Positions 1-8,887 of a stretch of 34,613 nucleotides of DNA are shown here, in pieces; position 1 is the stretch's first letter; each line of letters opens with the position of its first letter. The translations under genes were made by a program, and so were the position numbers. The notes under the pieces were generated by a model that made no database searches, was not told the origin of the DNA, and saw only the letters and a list, made by a program, of their open reading frames with translations. This DNA comes from an uncultured Clostridia bacterium (GTDB lineage: Bacteria > Bacillota > Clostridia > Christensenellales > Borkfalkiaceae): NCBI GenBank assembly GCA_946055105.1, contig CAMGEK010000008.1:1-34613 (forward strand). Direction: 5' to 3'.

Positions 1-118
1 CGGAACGGTGAATTTCGTCGCGGAGCGGGAGACGAGCAAAGGAAAACCGTATTTCTCCTTCACGATTTAGGACGGGAGCTCGCAGGCGCGGATTTACTAT
101 TTCTCCAAAAAAGCGACG

Positions 119-892
119 GTGGAAAAGGTGCGGCAGATCAAGCAGGGAGACGTGATCTGTCTGACGGGGGACAACGAAAATTATAACGGCGAGCTCCCGT
201 TCCGCGCAAAAGCGGTGGACTTAGGAAGACCGCCCGAAAATTTCGTTCCCGAGACGCGCCCTTCCCGCCCCGTGCCCGCGGCGTACAAGACGGTGTTCCC
301 GGAAGAGGCGAGCGATTACAGGCAGGCGATGATGTTCGGGGAGGAACCGCTTCCCGACGATTTCAGAAAGGGGCGTTTCGTCGTGTTCGATCTCGAAACG
401 ACGGGATTGAACAATTCGCCCGCGACGGGTTCGATGGACCGTATCATCGAAGTGGGAGCGGTGAAAATCGAGGACGGAAACATTTGTCAGAAATTCTCCA
501 CGTTCGTCGCCTGTCCCGTCCGTCTGAGTCGGGAGATCGTCGAACTGACGGGCATCGACGACGGCATGCTGGTCGGCGCGCCCGATATTTCCGACGTCAT
601 CGCGGACTTTTTCAAATTCTGCGACGGGTGTGTGCTGGTCGGACACAACGTGCAGTTCGACTATAAGTTTATCCGCTATTACGGGGAGCGCGAGGGGTAT
701 CTCTTTGAACAGAGACAGTTCGATACCGTCGCGCTGGCGCAGGAGCTTTTGCGGCTCTCCAATTATAAACTCAACACCGTCGCCGATCATTACGGATTCA
801 GTTTCAATCACCATCGCGCCTACGACGACGCGTTCGTGACCGCGAAAATCTTCATCGAACTGATAAAAGAAAGAAAATCGTTGCCGAATTGA
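119..892 (+). CDS. OB-fold + DnaQ/PolC-type 3'-5' exonuclease; 5'-truncated by window edge and interrupted upstream by in-frame TAG at 68-70
   Basis: Exonuclease motifs FVVFDLETTGL, VGHNVQFDYKF and HHRAYDDAFVTAKIF. The same frame is readable from base 2 as GTVNFVAERETSKGKPYFSFTI*DGSSQARIYYFSKKATVEKV, an OB-fold-like segment. The codon at 119 is GTG and is probably not the true start. Lies directly upstream of rimP-nusA, the usual polC position. Confidence 0.8.
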   Translation: MEKVRQIKQGDVICLTGDNENYNGELPFRAKAVDLGRPPENFVPETRPSRPVPAAYKTVFPEEASDYRQAMMFGEEPLPDDFRKGRFVVFDLETTGLNNSPATGSMDRIIEVGAVKIEDGNICQKFSTFVACPVRLSREIVELTGIDDGMLVGAPDISDVIADFFKFCDGCVLVGHNVQFDYKFIRYYGEREGYLFEQRQFDTVALAQELLRLSNYKLNTVADHYGFSFNHHRAYDDAFVTAKIFIELIKERKSLPN

Positions 893-902
893 CGGAAAAC
901 GC

Positions 903-931
903 TTGCAAAAATTTCGGCGACGTGGTATAAT
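903..931 (+). promoter_or_regulatory. sigma-A-type promoter of the rimP-nusA-infB operon
   Basis: TTGCAA (903-908), 17-bp spacer, TATAAT (926-931). Confidence 0.7.
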
Positions 932-958
932 ATGGGTACTTAATCGATGAAAAAGAGA

Positions 959-990
959 TTGAGAGTGGTTCGCCACTCTCAAATTTCTTT
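959..990 (+). promoter_or_regulatory. leader hairpin with UUCG tetraloop and U-rich 3' flank upstream of rimP (candidate attenuator)
   Basis: TTGAGAGTGG-TTCG-CCACTCTCAA, a perfect 10-bp stem at 959-982, then ATTTCTTT. Lies between the promoter and the rimP SD. Confidence 0.6.
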
Positions 991-1003
991 ATAAGAGGGG
1001 GTT

Positions 1004-1459
1004 ATGAGGACGAAACCGACGGAAGAGATCATCGCGTTTCTGCAACCGTACGCGCAGGCGACGGGCGTGGAGATCGTGGACGCGGAGTGGAACGGGCGCG
1101 ACCGTTCGCTCACCGTCTTTATCGATATGCCCGGCGGGCTCGATCTCGTGACGTGCGAAAAATTTCATCATGCGATCGACGAACCGCTCGACGAGCTGGA
1201 TCCGACCTTCGGAGAGCCCTATACGCTGAACTGTTCGAGCCCGGGGCTCGACCGTCCGTTCAGAACGGCGCGCGACTATGAACGCAATCTCGGCAAGAAA
1301 ACGGAAGTCAGGCTCTATGCGCCGATCGACGGGAAAAAGAAATTCGTCGGAACGCTGCTCTCATACGACGGGCAGGAGATCGTCCTGTCGGACGGGAAGA
1401 ACGAGACGCGGATTCCCGTCGGGAAGATCGCGAAATGCTGTCTCTATATCGAAATATAA
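1004..1459 (+). CDS. rimP: ribosome maturation factor RimP
   Basis: 151 aa; RimP-like features (LTVFIDMPGGLDLVTCEKFHHAIDEPLDE, LNCSSPGLDRPF); followed by nusA; SD AGAGGGG. Confidence 0.93.
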   Translation: MRTKPTEEIIAFLQPYAQATGVEIVDAEWNGRDRSLTVFIDMPGGLDLVTCEKFHHAIDEPLDELDPTFGEPYTLNCSSPGLDRPFRTARDYERNLGKKTEVRLYAPIDGKKKFVGTLLSYDGQEIVLSDGKNETRIPVGKIAKCCLYIEI

Positions 1460-1472
1460 ACGAAACGGAAAC

Positions 1473-1520
1473 GCGGCGGGCGTCGCCCGCCGCCTGAATA
1501 ATGACGGAACGAGAGTTCCG
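1473..1520 (+). promoter_or_regulatory. two hairpins in the rimP-nusA intercistronic region
   Basis: GCGGCGGGC-GTC-GCCCGCCGC (1473-1493) and CGGAAC-GAGA-GTTCCG (1505-1520, GNRA-type loop), directly before the nusA SD AAAGGAG. Confidence 0.55.
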
Positions 1521-1533
1521 AAAGGAGTAAATC

Positions 1534-2643
1534 ATGGTAAATAAGGACTTCTTCTCGGCGCTTGCCGAGCTCGAACGGGAGAGAGGGATCAGCGAGGAGA
1601 TTCTCGTCGAGGCGCTTCAAAACGCGCTGGCTTCCGCATGCAAAAAATACATGGGGGAATCCGGAACGGTCGAAGTCAGGCTCAATCCCGAGAAAAGCAC
1701 GATCAAATTTTATCTTTCCCGCACGGTTGCGGAGGGAGACGAAATCGGCGACGGGGAAATTTCCCTCGAAGAGGCGCAGGAAAAGAAAAAGTCCGCTCAG
1801 CCCGGCGACGTGATCACGGAGGAGTTCGTTCCGAAGGAGTTCAGCCGTATCGCGGCGTTGACGGCGAAGCAGGTGATTCAGCAAAAACTGCACGAGACGG
1901 AGCGCGACAACACGCTCTCTGAGTTTTCCGATAAAGAGGGGGAACTCATGACGGGGCTCATTCGGAAAATCGACGTCAAGAACGTCTACGTCGATCTCGG
2001 AAAGGGGCAGGTCGAAGGGCTGATGCTTCCGCAGGATCAGACGCCGGGCGAACGCTACGAACCGGGCGATCAGTTGAAGGTGTACGTCAAGCGCGTGCGC
2101 AACGGCGGAAGAAACGCGCAGGTGCTCGTTTCGCGCACCGCGCCCGGACTTGTCAAGCGTCTGTTTGAAGAGGAAGTGCCCGAAATCAAGCAGGGGAGCG
2201 TCGTCATCAAATCGATCTCGCGCGAACCGGGACACAGGACGAAGATGGCGATTCATTCCGAAGATCCGAAGATCGACGCGGTCGGCGCGTGCGTGGGGAA
2301 CAGGGGCGCGCGCGTGAACGCCGTCGTACAGGCGCTCGGCGGAGAAAAGATCGATATTATTCTTTGGAGCGAGAATCCGCTCGAATTTATCGCGAAGGCG
2401 CTCTCGCCCGCCTCGGTGCTGTCCGTAACGCAGCTCTCCGAGAAATCCGCGATCGCGGTCGTGCCCGACGACAAACTGTCGCTCGCGATCGGAAGAGACG
2501 GTCAGAACGCACGGCTTGCCGCTCGGCTTACGGGTTGGAAGATCGACGTAAAGAGCGAATCGGCGGCGGCAAAGCTCGATTTCGGCGCGTCCGCCGACGA
2601 AACGCAGGTTCCGGAAGAAACGGAAGCGGCGACGGAGGAGTAA
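1534..2643 (+). CDS. nusA: transcription termination/antitermination protein NusA (short form: NTD-S1-KH-KH)
   Basis: FFSALAELERERGISEEILVEALQNAL; S1 and KH segments (VGACVGNRGARVNAVVQALGGEKIDII; AIGRDGQNARLAARLTGWKIDV). Confidence 0.96.
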   Translation: MVNKDFFSALAELERERGISEEILVEALQNALASACKKYMGESGTVEVRLNPEKSTIKFYLSRTVAEGDEIGDGEISLEEAQEKKKSAQPGDVITEEFVPKEFSRIAALTAKQVIQQKLHETERDNTLSEFSDKEGELMTGLIRKIDVKNVYVDLGKGQVEGLMLPQDQTPGERYEPGDQLKVYVKRVRNGGRNAQVLVSRTAPGLVKRLFEEEVPEIKQGSVVIKSISREPGHRTKMAIHSEDPKIDAVGACVGNRGARVNAVVQALGGEKIDIILWSENPLEFIAKALSPASVLSVTQLSEKSAIAVVPDDKLSLAIGRDGQNARLAARLTGWKIDVKSESAAAKLDFGASADETQVPEETEAATEE

Positions 2644-2916
2644 ATGCCCGCAACGAAAAAGATTCCGCTCAGAATGTGTATCGCATGCAGAGCGGAAAAG
2701 CCGAAAAAAGAGATGTTGCGCGTGGTGAAAAACGCGCAGGGAGAAGTGTCGCTCGATTTTTCGGGGAAACTTCCCGGCCGCGGAGCATATCTGTGCGACA
2801 GCGCGGAATGCGTCGGAAAATTGCGCAAACAGCGTCTTCTGAACAGAGCGTTTTCCTGCGAAGTCAGCGAAGAGGTGTATCTGCGCGTCGAGGAGGAGTT
2901 CCTTGCAAAGAAGTAA
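2644..2916 (+). CDS. ylxR: YlxR/RnpM family protein
   Basis: RMCIACRAEKPKKEMLRVV and GRGAYLCDSAECV motifs; between nusA and the L7Ae-like gene. Confidence 0.92.
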   Translation: MPATKKIPLRMCIACRAEKPKKEMLRVVKNAQGEVSLDFSGKLPGRGAYLCDSAECVGKLRKQRLLNRAFSCEVSEEVYLRVEEEFLAKK

Positions 2917-3226
2917 AACGGAAACCTATCTGGGGTTCTGTCTGCGCGCGGGGAAGCTGACGCTCGGCGTCAATGCGATCGCCTGCGTCAAAAAAGACGT
3001 GTATCTTCTGATCGCGGATCCCTCCGCGTCGGAGAATACGAAAAAAGAGATCGAAAAGCTCAAACGGAGATTTTCCTGTCCGCTCGCGGCGGCGGAAAAT
3101 CTGGAAACGTTGGTACAAAAGCCGCATTGCAAACTTGCCGCAGTGCGCGATAAAAGTCTCGCGGAGGCGATTCTCGGCGAGGCGGGAAAGGGACAAATTA
3201 CGGAATTGATCGGAGGTTCGGATTAA
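2903..3226 (+). CDS. L7Ae/YlxQ-family ribosomal-like protein
   Basis: LGFCLRAGKLTLGVNA plus YLLIADPSASENTKKEI; conserved position before infB. Confidence 0.85.
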   Translation: MQRSKTETYLGFCLRAGKLTLGVNAIACVKKDVYLLIADPSASENTKKEIEKLKRRFSCPLAAAENLETLVQKPHCKLAAVRDKSLAEAILGEAGKGQITELIGGSD

Positions 3227-3229
3227 GGC

Positions 3230-5785
3230 ATGGCTTACGAGAATATCGAAAAATTGGGCGCTCTGTTGGACGACAGCGAGATCGGCGCGTTAAAGAAAGC
3301 GGTCGCGTCGAGCGAGAAAAAACTTGCGGATCTGCTGGGTAAATTAAACGAAATGGAAAGCGCTCTCGCCGCGAAACGCGCGGAAGAAGAGGCGGCGCGG
3401 AAGGAAGCGGAAGCGAAAAAGGCGGCGCAGGCGGAAGTCGCGCCCGCGCCCAAACCCGCGCCCGCGCCCGCGCCCGCTCCCGCTCCCGCTTCGGAATCCG
3501 TTCCGGCGGCGAAGGAAACCGCGCCCGCGCCCGCGGACACGCAGACGGAAAAAGCGGAGCCCGACAAGCCGACGTTCCGCCCCGTACAACAACCGCCCCG
3601 TCAACAGCGCCCCGCGCCGAACGGCGGCGCAGACCGTCCCCGTGCGGGAGACCGCGTCTATACGCCGCGTCAGGGACAGACGCCCGGCGCGCGTCCCGGA
3701 CGTCCTCAGGGCGATCGCCCCGCATTCGGCAGACCGCAGGGGCAGGGCGGGTTCAACCGTCCTGCGGGACAGGGCGCACGTCCGATCGGGACGCGCCCCC
3801 TTGCGCCTCGTCCCTCCGCGCCCGCGCCCGCTCCGACGCAGAGAAGAGAATTTTCCGCGCCGAAGAAATTTGACAAGACGTTTGTGGAAAAACGTCCCGT
3901 CAATAAGCGCGCGTTGCAGAAGCAACAGGGCGCGAATATCGGCGACTTCGATGAGGATAAGAGCGGTTATAGAAAGGCGCGTTTCGCCAAAAAGGGCGTA
4001 AAGAAAGAAGCGCAGACCATTCGCATCGATCACGCCGTCGTGACCACCAAAGAAATCCCCATCAAAGTGCTCTCCGAAAAGCTCGGGATCAGCGCCGTAG
4101 AGATCACCAAACGTCTGTTCCGCGAGGGGATCATGAAGACGGTGAACGAATCGGTCGATTACGACAACGCGGCGTTTATCGCGTTGGAGCTCGGAATCGA
4201 CCTCGAATACAAGCCCGAAAAGACGGCGGAGGAAGCGTTGTTTGAGGCGCACGGCGCGGATAACGACAGCGAGAACGCGGTTACGCGCGCGCCCGTCGTC
4301 ACGGTCATGGGGCACGTCGATCACGGAAAAACCTCGCTTCTCGATAAAATCCGCTCCACGAACGTTACCGCGGGCGAGGCGGGCGGCATTACGCAGAGCA
4401 TCGGCGCTTATACCGTGTCGTTCGGCGAAGGGAAGAAGATCACGTTTATCGATACCCCCGGACACGCGGCGTTTACGGCGATGCGCGCACGCGGCGCAAA
4501 AGCGACGGATATTGTCGTTCTGGTCGTCGCGGCTGACGACGGAATCATGCCACAGACGGTGGAAGCGATCAACCATGCGAAAGCGGCGAACGTGCCTATC
4601 ATCGTGGCGATGAATAAAATCGATAAACCGCACGCCAATCCCGACAAGGTGAAACAGGGCTTGCTCGAATACGGGCTTGTACCCGAAGAATGGGGTGGGG
4701 ATACGATTCTGGTACCTGTGTCCGCGTTGACGGGCGAGGGGATCGATTCCCTTCTCGAAAGCATCAATCTCGTGGCGGAAATGCAGGAACTGAAAGCGGA
4801 TCCCTCCCGTCCCGCACGCGGCGTCATCATCGAAGCCAAGTTGGATAAAGGAAAGGGGCCCGTGGCGAGCGTGCTCGTTCAGAACGGCACGTTGCGCACG
4901 GGCGACAACCTCATTTCCGGCACGACCATGGGGCGCGTGCGCGCCATGATCGACGATAAGGGAAGAACCGTCAAGGAAGCGGGGCCTTCTACGGCGGTGT
5001 CCGTGCTCGGTCTCGAAGACGTTCCCAACGCGGGCGACGCGATCTTTGCGGTCGAACAGGCGCTCATGAAACAGGTTCAGGAAGAGCGTAAGAACCGTCA
5101 GCGCGAATCTATGATCAAAGAACAGGCGAAGATCACGCTCGACGACGTGTTCGCGCAGGTTGCGGAGGGCAAGATCAAGGAACTCAACGTCATCGTAAAG
5201 GGCGACGTGCAGGGCTCGGTCGAAGCGGTGAAGCAGTCCTTGGAGAAACTTTCCAACGAGGAAGTGAAGGTCAAAGTCATTCATTCGGGCGCGGGCGCGG
5301 TCACGGAGAGCGACGTGATGCTGGCAGATTCCTCCAACGCGATCATCGTGGGATTCAACGTTCGTCCCGACAGCAAGGCGAAGGCGCTTGCGGAACGCAG
5401 TAAAGTGGACGTGCGCAGTTATCGGATCATTTACGAATTGCTCGACGATATGGAAGCGGCGCTCAAAGGCATGCTCAGTCCCAAATATCAGGAGATCTAT
5501 ATGGGCAAATGCGAAGTCCGTCAGACGTTCAACATCACGGGCGTGGGTACGGTCGCAGGTTGCTACGTTACGGAAGGAAAGCTCATTCGCGGCGGAAAAC
5601 TGAGAATTTACCGCGAGGACGTGATGATCGTCGAGGGCAACGTCAAGCAGTTGAAACGGTTCAAGGACGACGTGAAAGAAGTCGCTTACGGCTTCGAATG
5701 CGGCTGTGCGATCGAAGGGTTCAACGAGATCCGAGTGGGCGACTTCATCGAATGTTATATGATTGAGGAGATCAAGCAGGCATGA
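3230..5785 (+). CDS. infB: translation initiation factor IF-2
   Basis: G1 [36 protein letters not shown]; long Ala/Pro/Arg-rich N-terminus; 851 aa. Confidence 0.98.
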   Translation: MAYENIEKLGALLDDSEIGALKKAVASSEKKLADLLGKLNEMESALAAKRAEEEAARKEAEAKKAAQAEVAPAPKPAPAPAPAPAPASESVPAAKETAPAPADTQTEKAEPDKPTFRPVQQPPRQQRPAPNGGADRPRAGDRVYTPRQGQTPGARPGRPQGDRPAFGRPQGQGGFNRPAGQGARPIGTRPLAPRPSAPAPAPTQRREFSAPKKFDKTFVEKRPVNKRALQKQQGANIGDFDEDKSGYRKARFAKKGVKKEAQTIRIDHAVVTTKEIPIKVLSEKLGISAVEITKRLFREGIMKTVNESVDYDNAAFIALELGIDLEYKPEKTAEEALFEAHGADNDSENAVTRAPVVTVMGHVDHGKTSLLDKIRSTNVTAGEAGGITQSIGAYTVSFGEGKKITFIDTPGHAAFTAMRARGAKATDIVVLVVAADDGIMPQTVEAINHAKAANVPIIVAMNKIDKPHANPDKVKQGLLEYGLVPEEWGGDTILVPVSALTGEGIDSLLESINLVAEMQELKADPSRPARGVIIEAKLDKGKGPVASVLVQNGTLRTGDNLISGTTMGRVRAMIDDKGRTVKEAGPSTAVSVLGLEDVPNAGDAIFAVEQALMKQVQEERKNRQRESMIKEQAKITLDDVFAQVAEGKIKELNVIVKGDVQGSVEAVKQSLEKLSNEEVKVKVIHSGAGAVTESDVMLADSSNAIIVGFNVRPDSKAKALAERSKVDVRSYRIIYELLDDMEAALKGMLSPKYQEIYMGKCEVRQTFNITGVGTVAGCYVTEGKLIRGGKLRIYREDVMIVEGNVKQLKRFKDDVKEVAYGFECGCAIEGFNEIRVGDFIECYMIEEIKQA
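3455..3490 (+). repeat. six tandem CCCGCG/CCCGCT hexanucleotides encoding an Ala-Pro tract in IF-2
   Basis: cccgcg x3 followed by cccgct x3. Confidence 0.9.
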
Positions 5786-6141
5786 AAAATTCCCGCACGC
5801 AGCGGTTGGACAGCGAGTATCGCAGAGAGATCGCGACCATTCTTTCGGGAGCGTTGAAAAATAAAGAACCCGAAATGAAAGGACTCGTCAGCGTGACGTC
5901 CGCGGACGTCGCGCCCGATCTGAAAACGGCGAAAATATACGTCAGCGTTTACGCCGCGAACGCCGAGGAAAAAGCGCGCACGCTCTCTTTGATTCGGGAG
6001 AACGCGGGATTCATCCGTCACGAGCTGGCGCAAGTCATGCGCATGCGCACCGTGCCCGTGTTGTCCTTTTACGAGGACGAGAGCATGGAATACGGCTCGA
6101 AGATGGACGAGCTGTTCCGTAAATTGCATAAGGACGATTGA
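5782..6141 (+). CDS. rbfA: 30S ribosome-binding factor RbfA
   Basis: [44 protein letters not shown] overlap with infB. Confidence 0.95.
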   Translation: MKNSRTQRLDSEYRREIATILSGALKNKEPEMKGLVSVTSADVAPDLKTAKIYVSVYAANAEEKARTLSLIRENAGFIRHELAQVMRMRTVPVLSFYEDESMEYGSKMDELFRKLHKDD

Positions 6142-6144
6142 ACC

Positions 6145-7113
6145 TTGAACACGATTGAAGAAATAGCAAACGTATTGAAATCAATAAAGAGCGCGGTGAT
6201 TTTTACGCATACCCGCCCCGACGGCGACACGTTGGGTAGCGGAATTGCGCTTTCCCGCGCTCTTTCCCGTATCGGAATCGAAAACCAGCTCGTCAACGAC
6301 GGGGAGATTCCGGAAAAATTTTTCTATCTCGCAGGCGCGGAGCGGATTTTGCGTATGCCGACGCTCGACGCGGAGGCGTATATCTGCGTCGATTCGAGCG
6401 ACGAGGCGAGACTCGGCGCGTTGCAGGAGATCTATCTCAGCGGCGCGCGCAGGAAACTCACCGTCAACGTCGATCATCACGTCTCCAACACCCGTTACGC
6501 AAAGTATAATTTCGTGCGGGAGCGTAGCGCGAACTGCGAAAACGTTGCGGAACTGCTGACCGTAATGGGCGTTCCGTTCGACAAAGAGATCGCTTCCGCG
6601 CTGATGACGGGGCTTGTGACCGATTCGGGGAATTTTTCGCACAGCGACGTGAACGGCGACACCTTTCGCGCCGCCGCGCTCTGCGCCGACGCAGGCGCGG
6701 ACGTCGATTCGATCACCTATCATCTCTTCCGCAAGCAGAAGCGCGCGCGGGCGGAGCTGTACGCTTCCGTCATCGGAAACCTCCGTTATTTCCTCGGAGA
6801 GAAACTCGCCGTCGCCGTCGTGACGCAGGAAATGCTCAGAAAGTACGGCGCGACCGCGGACATGACGGAGGGCTTCGTCGATTTCGCGCTCACCGTCGAA
6901 ACGGTGGAGGTGAGCGTTTCGTTGCTCGAAATGCGGAAAGGGCAGTATAAAGCTTCTCTCCGCTCCAAAGGTTCCGTGAACGTCAACCGCGTCGCGGCGA
7001 CTTACGGGGGCGGCGGGCACGTCCTCGCCTCCGGCTGTATGCTCTTCGGCGAGATAGAAGAGATTTTCGATAAATTGCGCTATACCGTTTCACAGTATTT
7101 GGAGGAGGTATGA
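6145..7113 (+). CDS. nrnA: DHH/DHHA1 family phosphoesterase (NrnA-like oligoribonuclease/pAp phosphatase); TTG start
   Basis: THTRPDGDTLGSGIAL, VNVDHHVSNTRYAKYN, VTDSGNFSHSD, GGGGHVLASG. Confidence 0.88.
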   Translation: MNTIEEIANVLKSIKSAVIFTHTRPDGDTLGSGIALSRALSRIGIENQLVNDGEIPEKFFYLAGAERILRMPTLDAEAYICVDSSDEARLGALQEIYLSGARRKLTVNVDHHVSNTRYAKYNFVRERSANCENVAELLTVMGVPFDKEIASALMTGLVTDSGNFSHSDVNGDTFRAAALCADAGADVDSITYHLFRKQKRARAELYASVIGNLRYFLGEKLAVAVVTQEMLRKYGATADMTEGFVDFALTVETVEVSVSLLEMRKGQYKASLRSKGSVNVNRVAATYGGGGHVLASGCMLFGEIEEIFDKLRYTVSQYLEEV

Positions 7114-7943
7114 CGGGTTTTCTCAACGTTTATAAAGCGGAGGGAAGATCGTCCGCCTCCGTCGTCAATCTCGTAAAACGGCTGACGCATACGCCCTGCG
7201 GGCACATGGGTACGCTCGATCCGCTCGCCTGCGGCGTTTTACCCGTCGGCGTGGGAAACGCAACGAGGCTGTTCGATTATTTTCTCTCCAAGACGAAAAT
7301 TTACCGCGCGCGGTTTCGGTTCGGTCGGACGACGGATACCCTCGACCGTGAGGGAACGCCTTTCGGAGAAGGGCGCGTGCCGTCGGCGGAGGAAATCGCC
7401 GCGGCGCTTGCGAAGTTCGTCGGCGAAATCAGTCAGGTTCCGCCTCTGTACAGCGCGAAGAGCGTAAACGGAAGGCGCGGTTACCGGATCGCGCGGGCGG
7501 GCGAGACGGTCTCCCTCCCGCCGAAAACGGTGCGGATCGATCGGTTTGACATGACGGAACAGACCGCTCCCGACGAGTTCGCGTTCGAGATCGTCTGCGG
7601 CGCGGGAACGTATATCCGCTCGCTCGCGCGCGACGTCGCCGAAGCGTGCGGAACGGTCGGATACATGAGCCGTCTCGAACGCACGCAGAGCGGAATTTTC
7701 ACGGCGGATGCGGCGGTTTCGCTCGATGACCTTACGGAGGAGAACGTCTCGGAGTTTTTGATTCCCACGGAGGCGGTGTTGCCGTTTCCCGTTTTGAAGG
7801 ACGCGGACGAACGGCTCTTTCACGGCGTGCGCTTGCCGTGCTCCGAAGCGGACGGCGATTACAAAGTATATCGGGGGAGCGAATTTTACGGGCTCGCGCG
7901 CGTTGCGGACGGGCAGGTGAAAATTCAGACGAAATTATGTTGA
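7110..7943 (+). CDS. truB: tRNA pseudouridine(55) synthase TruB
   Basis: FLNVYKAEGRSSASVV, HMGTLDPLACGVLPVGVG, YRARFRFGRTTDTLDREG. Confidence 0.95.
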   Translation: MTGFLNVYKAEGRSSASVVNLVKRLTHTPCGHMGTLDPLACGVLPVGVGNATRLFDYFLSKTKIYRARFRFGRTTDTLDREGTPFGEGRVPSAEEIAAALAKFVGEISQVPPLYSAKSVNGRRGYRIARAGETVSLPPKTVRIDRFDMTEQTAPDEFAFEIVCGAGTYIRSLARDVAEACGTVGYMSRLERTQSGIFTADAAVSLDDLTEENVSEFLIPTEAVLPFPVLKDADERLFHGVRLPCSEADGDYKVYRGSEFYGLARVADGQVKIQTKLC

Positions 7944-8803
7944 AAGCGCTTGCGCGGGGAGAAGGGTTCGTCGGGCGTTGCGTTCTGCTTCTCGGAGGGT
8001 TTGACGGGATTCACGTCGGACATGCCGAACTGATCGCCGCCGCGGGAAAATACGGGTTGCCCGTAGGAGTGACTTCCATATCGGGCGGAAAGACGGGAGG
8101 CGACCTGTTCACGTTCGCGGAGCGGGAATATCTCTACGAACGGGCAGGGCTTTCGTTTTCGTATGAAATGCCGTTCTCCGAATCGCTGAAAAATACGACG
8201 GCGGAAGCGTTTCTGGACGAGCTGTTTTCGCTCTTTTCCGTCGAAGCGTTGATTTGCGGCGAGGATTTCCGATTCGGGAAGGACGCGGCGGGAACGCCGG
8301 AACTGTTGAAACGCGTTGCGCCCTGCGCCGTCGAGGTGTTGTCTCTGAGGAGCTGCGGCGGCGAAAAGGTCTCCTCTTCGCGAATCAAGATCTTGCTTTC
8401 CGAGGGGAGCATGTCGGAGGCGAACGCGCTTCTGACCGTGCCGTATTTTATACAGGGTACGGTCGAACACGGCAGGCGCGTCGGGCGGACGCTGGGGTTT
8501 CCGACCGTCAATCTCACCCTTCCGACGGCGAAGCGGCTCGTCAGGGAGGGCGTTTACGGCGGCTATGCCGAAACGCCGTGCGGGCGGTTTCCCGCGATTC
8601 TCAATATCGGCGCGCGCCCGACGTTCGGCGTGAACGAGAAAAAAGCGGAGGCGTATCTGGACGGCTTTTCGGGGGATTTATACGGAAAGACGGTGCGGCT
8701 CTTTCCGACGGAATTTTATCGTCCCGTGATCGGATTTTCGGACGCGGACGGGTTAAAGGCGCAATTAGAGACGGATATCGGGCGGTTGCGCGCCGCGCGT
8801 TGA
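7937..8803 (+). CDS. ribF: bifunctional riboflavin kinase/FAD synthetase
   Basis: LLGGFDGIHVGHAELI; ICGEDFRFGKDAAG; GRTLGFPTVNL. Start placed at ATG 7937 (MLKALARGEG), overlapping the truB stop; the supplied ORF starts too early at 7838. Confidence 0.94.
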   Translation: MLKALARGEGFVGRCVLLLGGFDGIHVGHAELIAAAGKYGLPVGVTSISGGKTGGDLFTFAEREYLYERAGLSFSYEMPFSESLKNTTAEAFLDELFSLFSVEALICGEDFRFGKDAAGTPELLKRVAPCAVEVLSLRSCGGEKVSSSRIKILLSEGSMSEANALLTVPYFIQGTVEHGRRVGRTLGFPTVNLTLPTAKRLVREGVYGGYAETPCGRFPAILNIGARPTFGVNEKKAEAYLDGFSGDLYGKTVRLFPTEFYRPVIGFSDADGLKAQLETDIGRLRAAR

Positions 8804-8887
8804 CCGGAGTGCGGACGGCGCGTCGGACGGAGAAGCGTTCGGCGTTCCGAAAGAGGAGCGGTTGCGGCAAAAGACAAGGAGTGAAAG

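Noticed and set aside
3344-5284. 646-aa minus-strand ORF antisense to infB
   Set aside because: Arg/His-rich composition typical of antisense shadow ORFs in GC-rich genes; it overlaps unmistakable IF-2 and has no recognisable motif.
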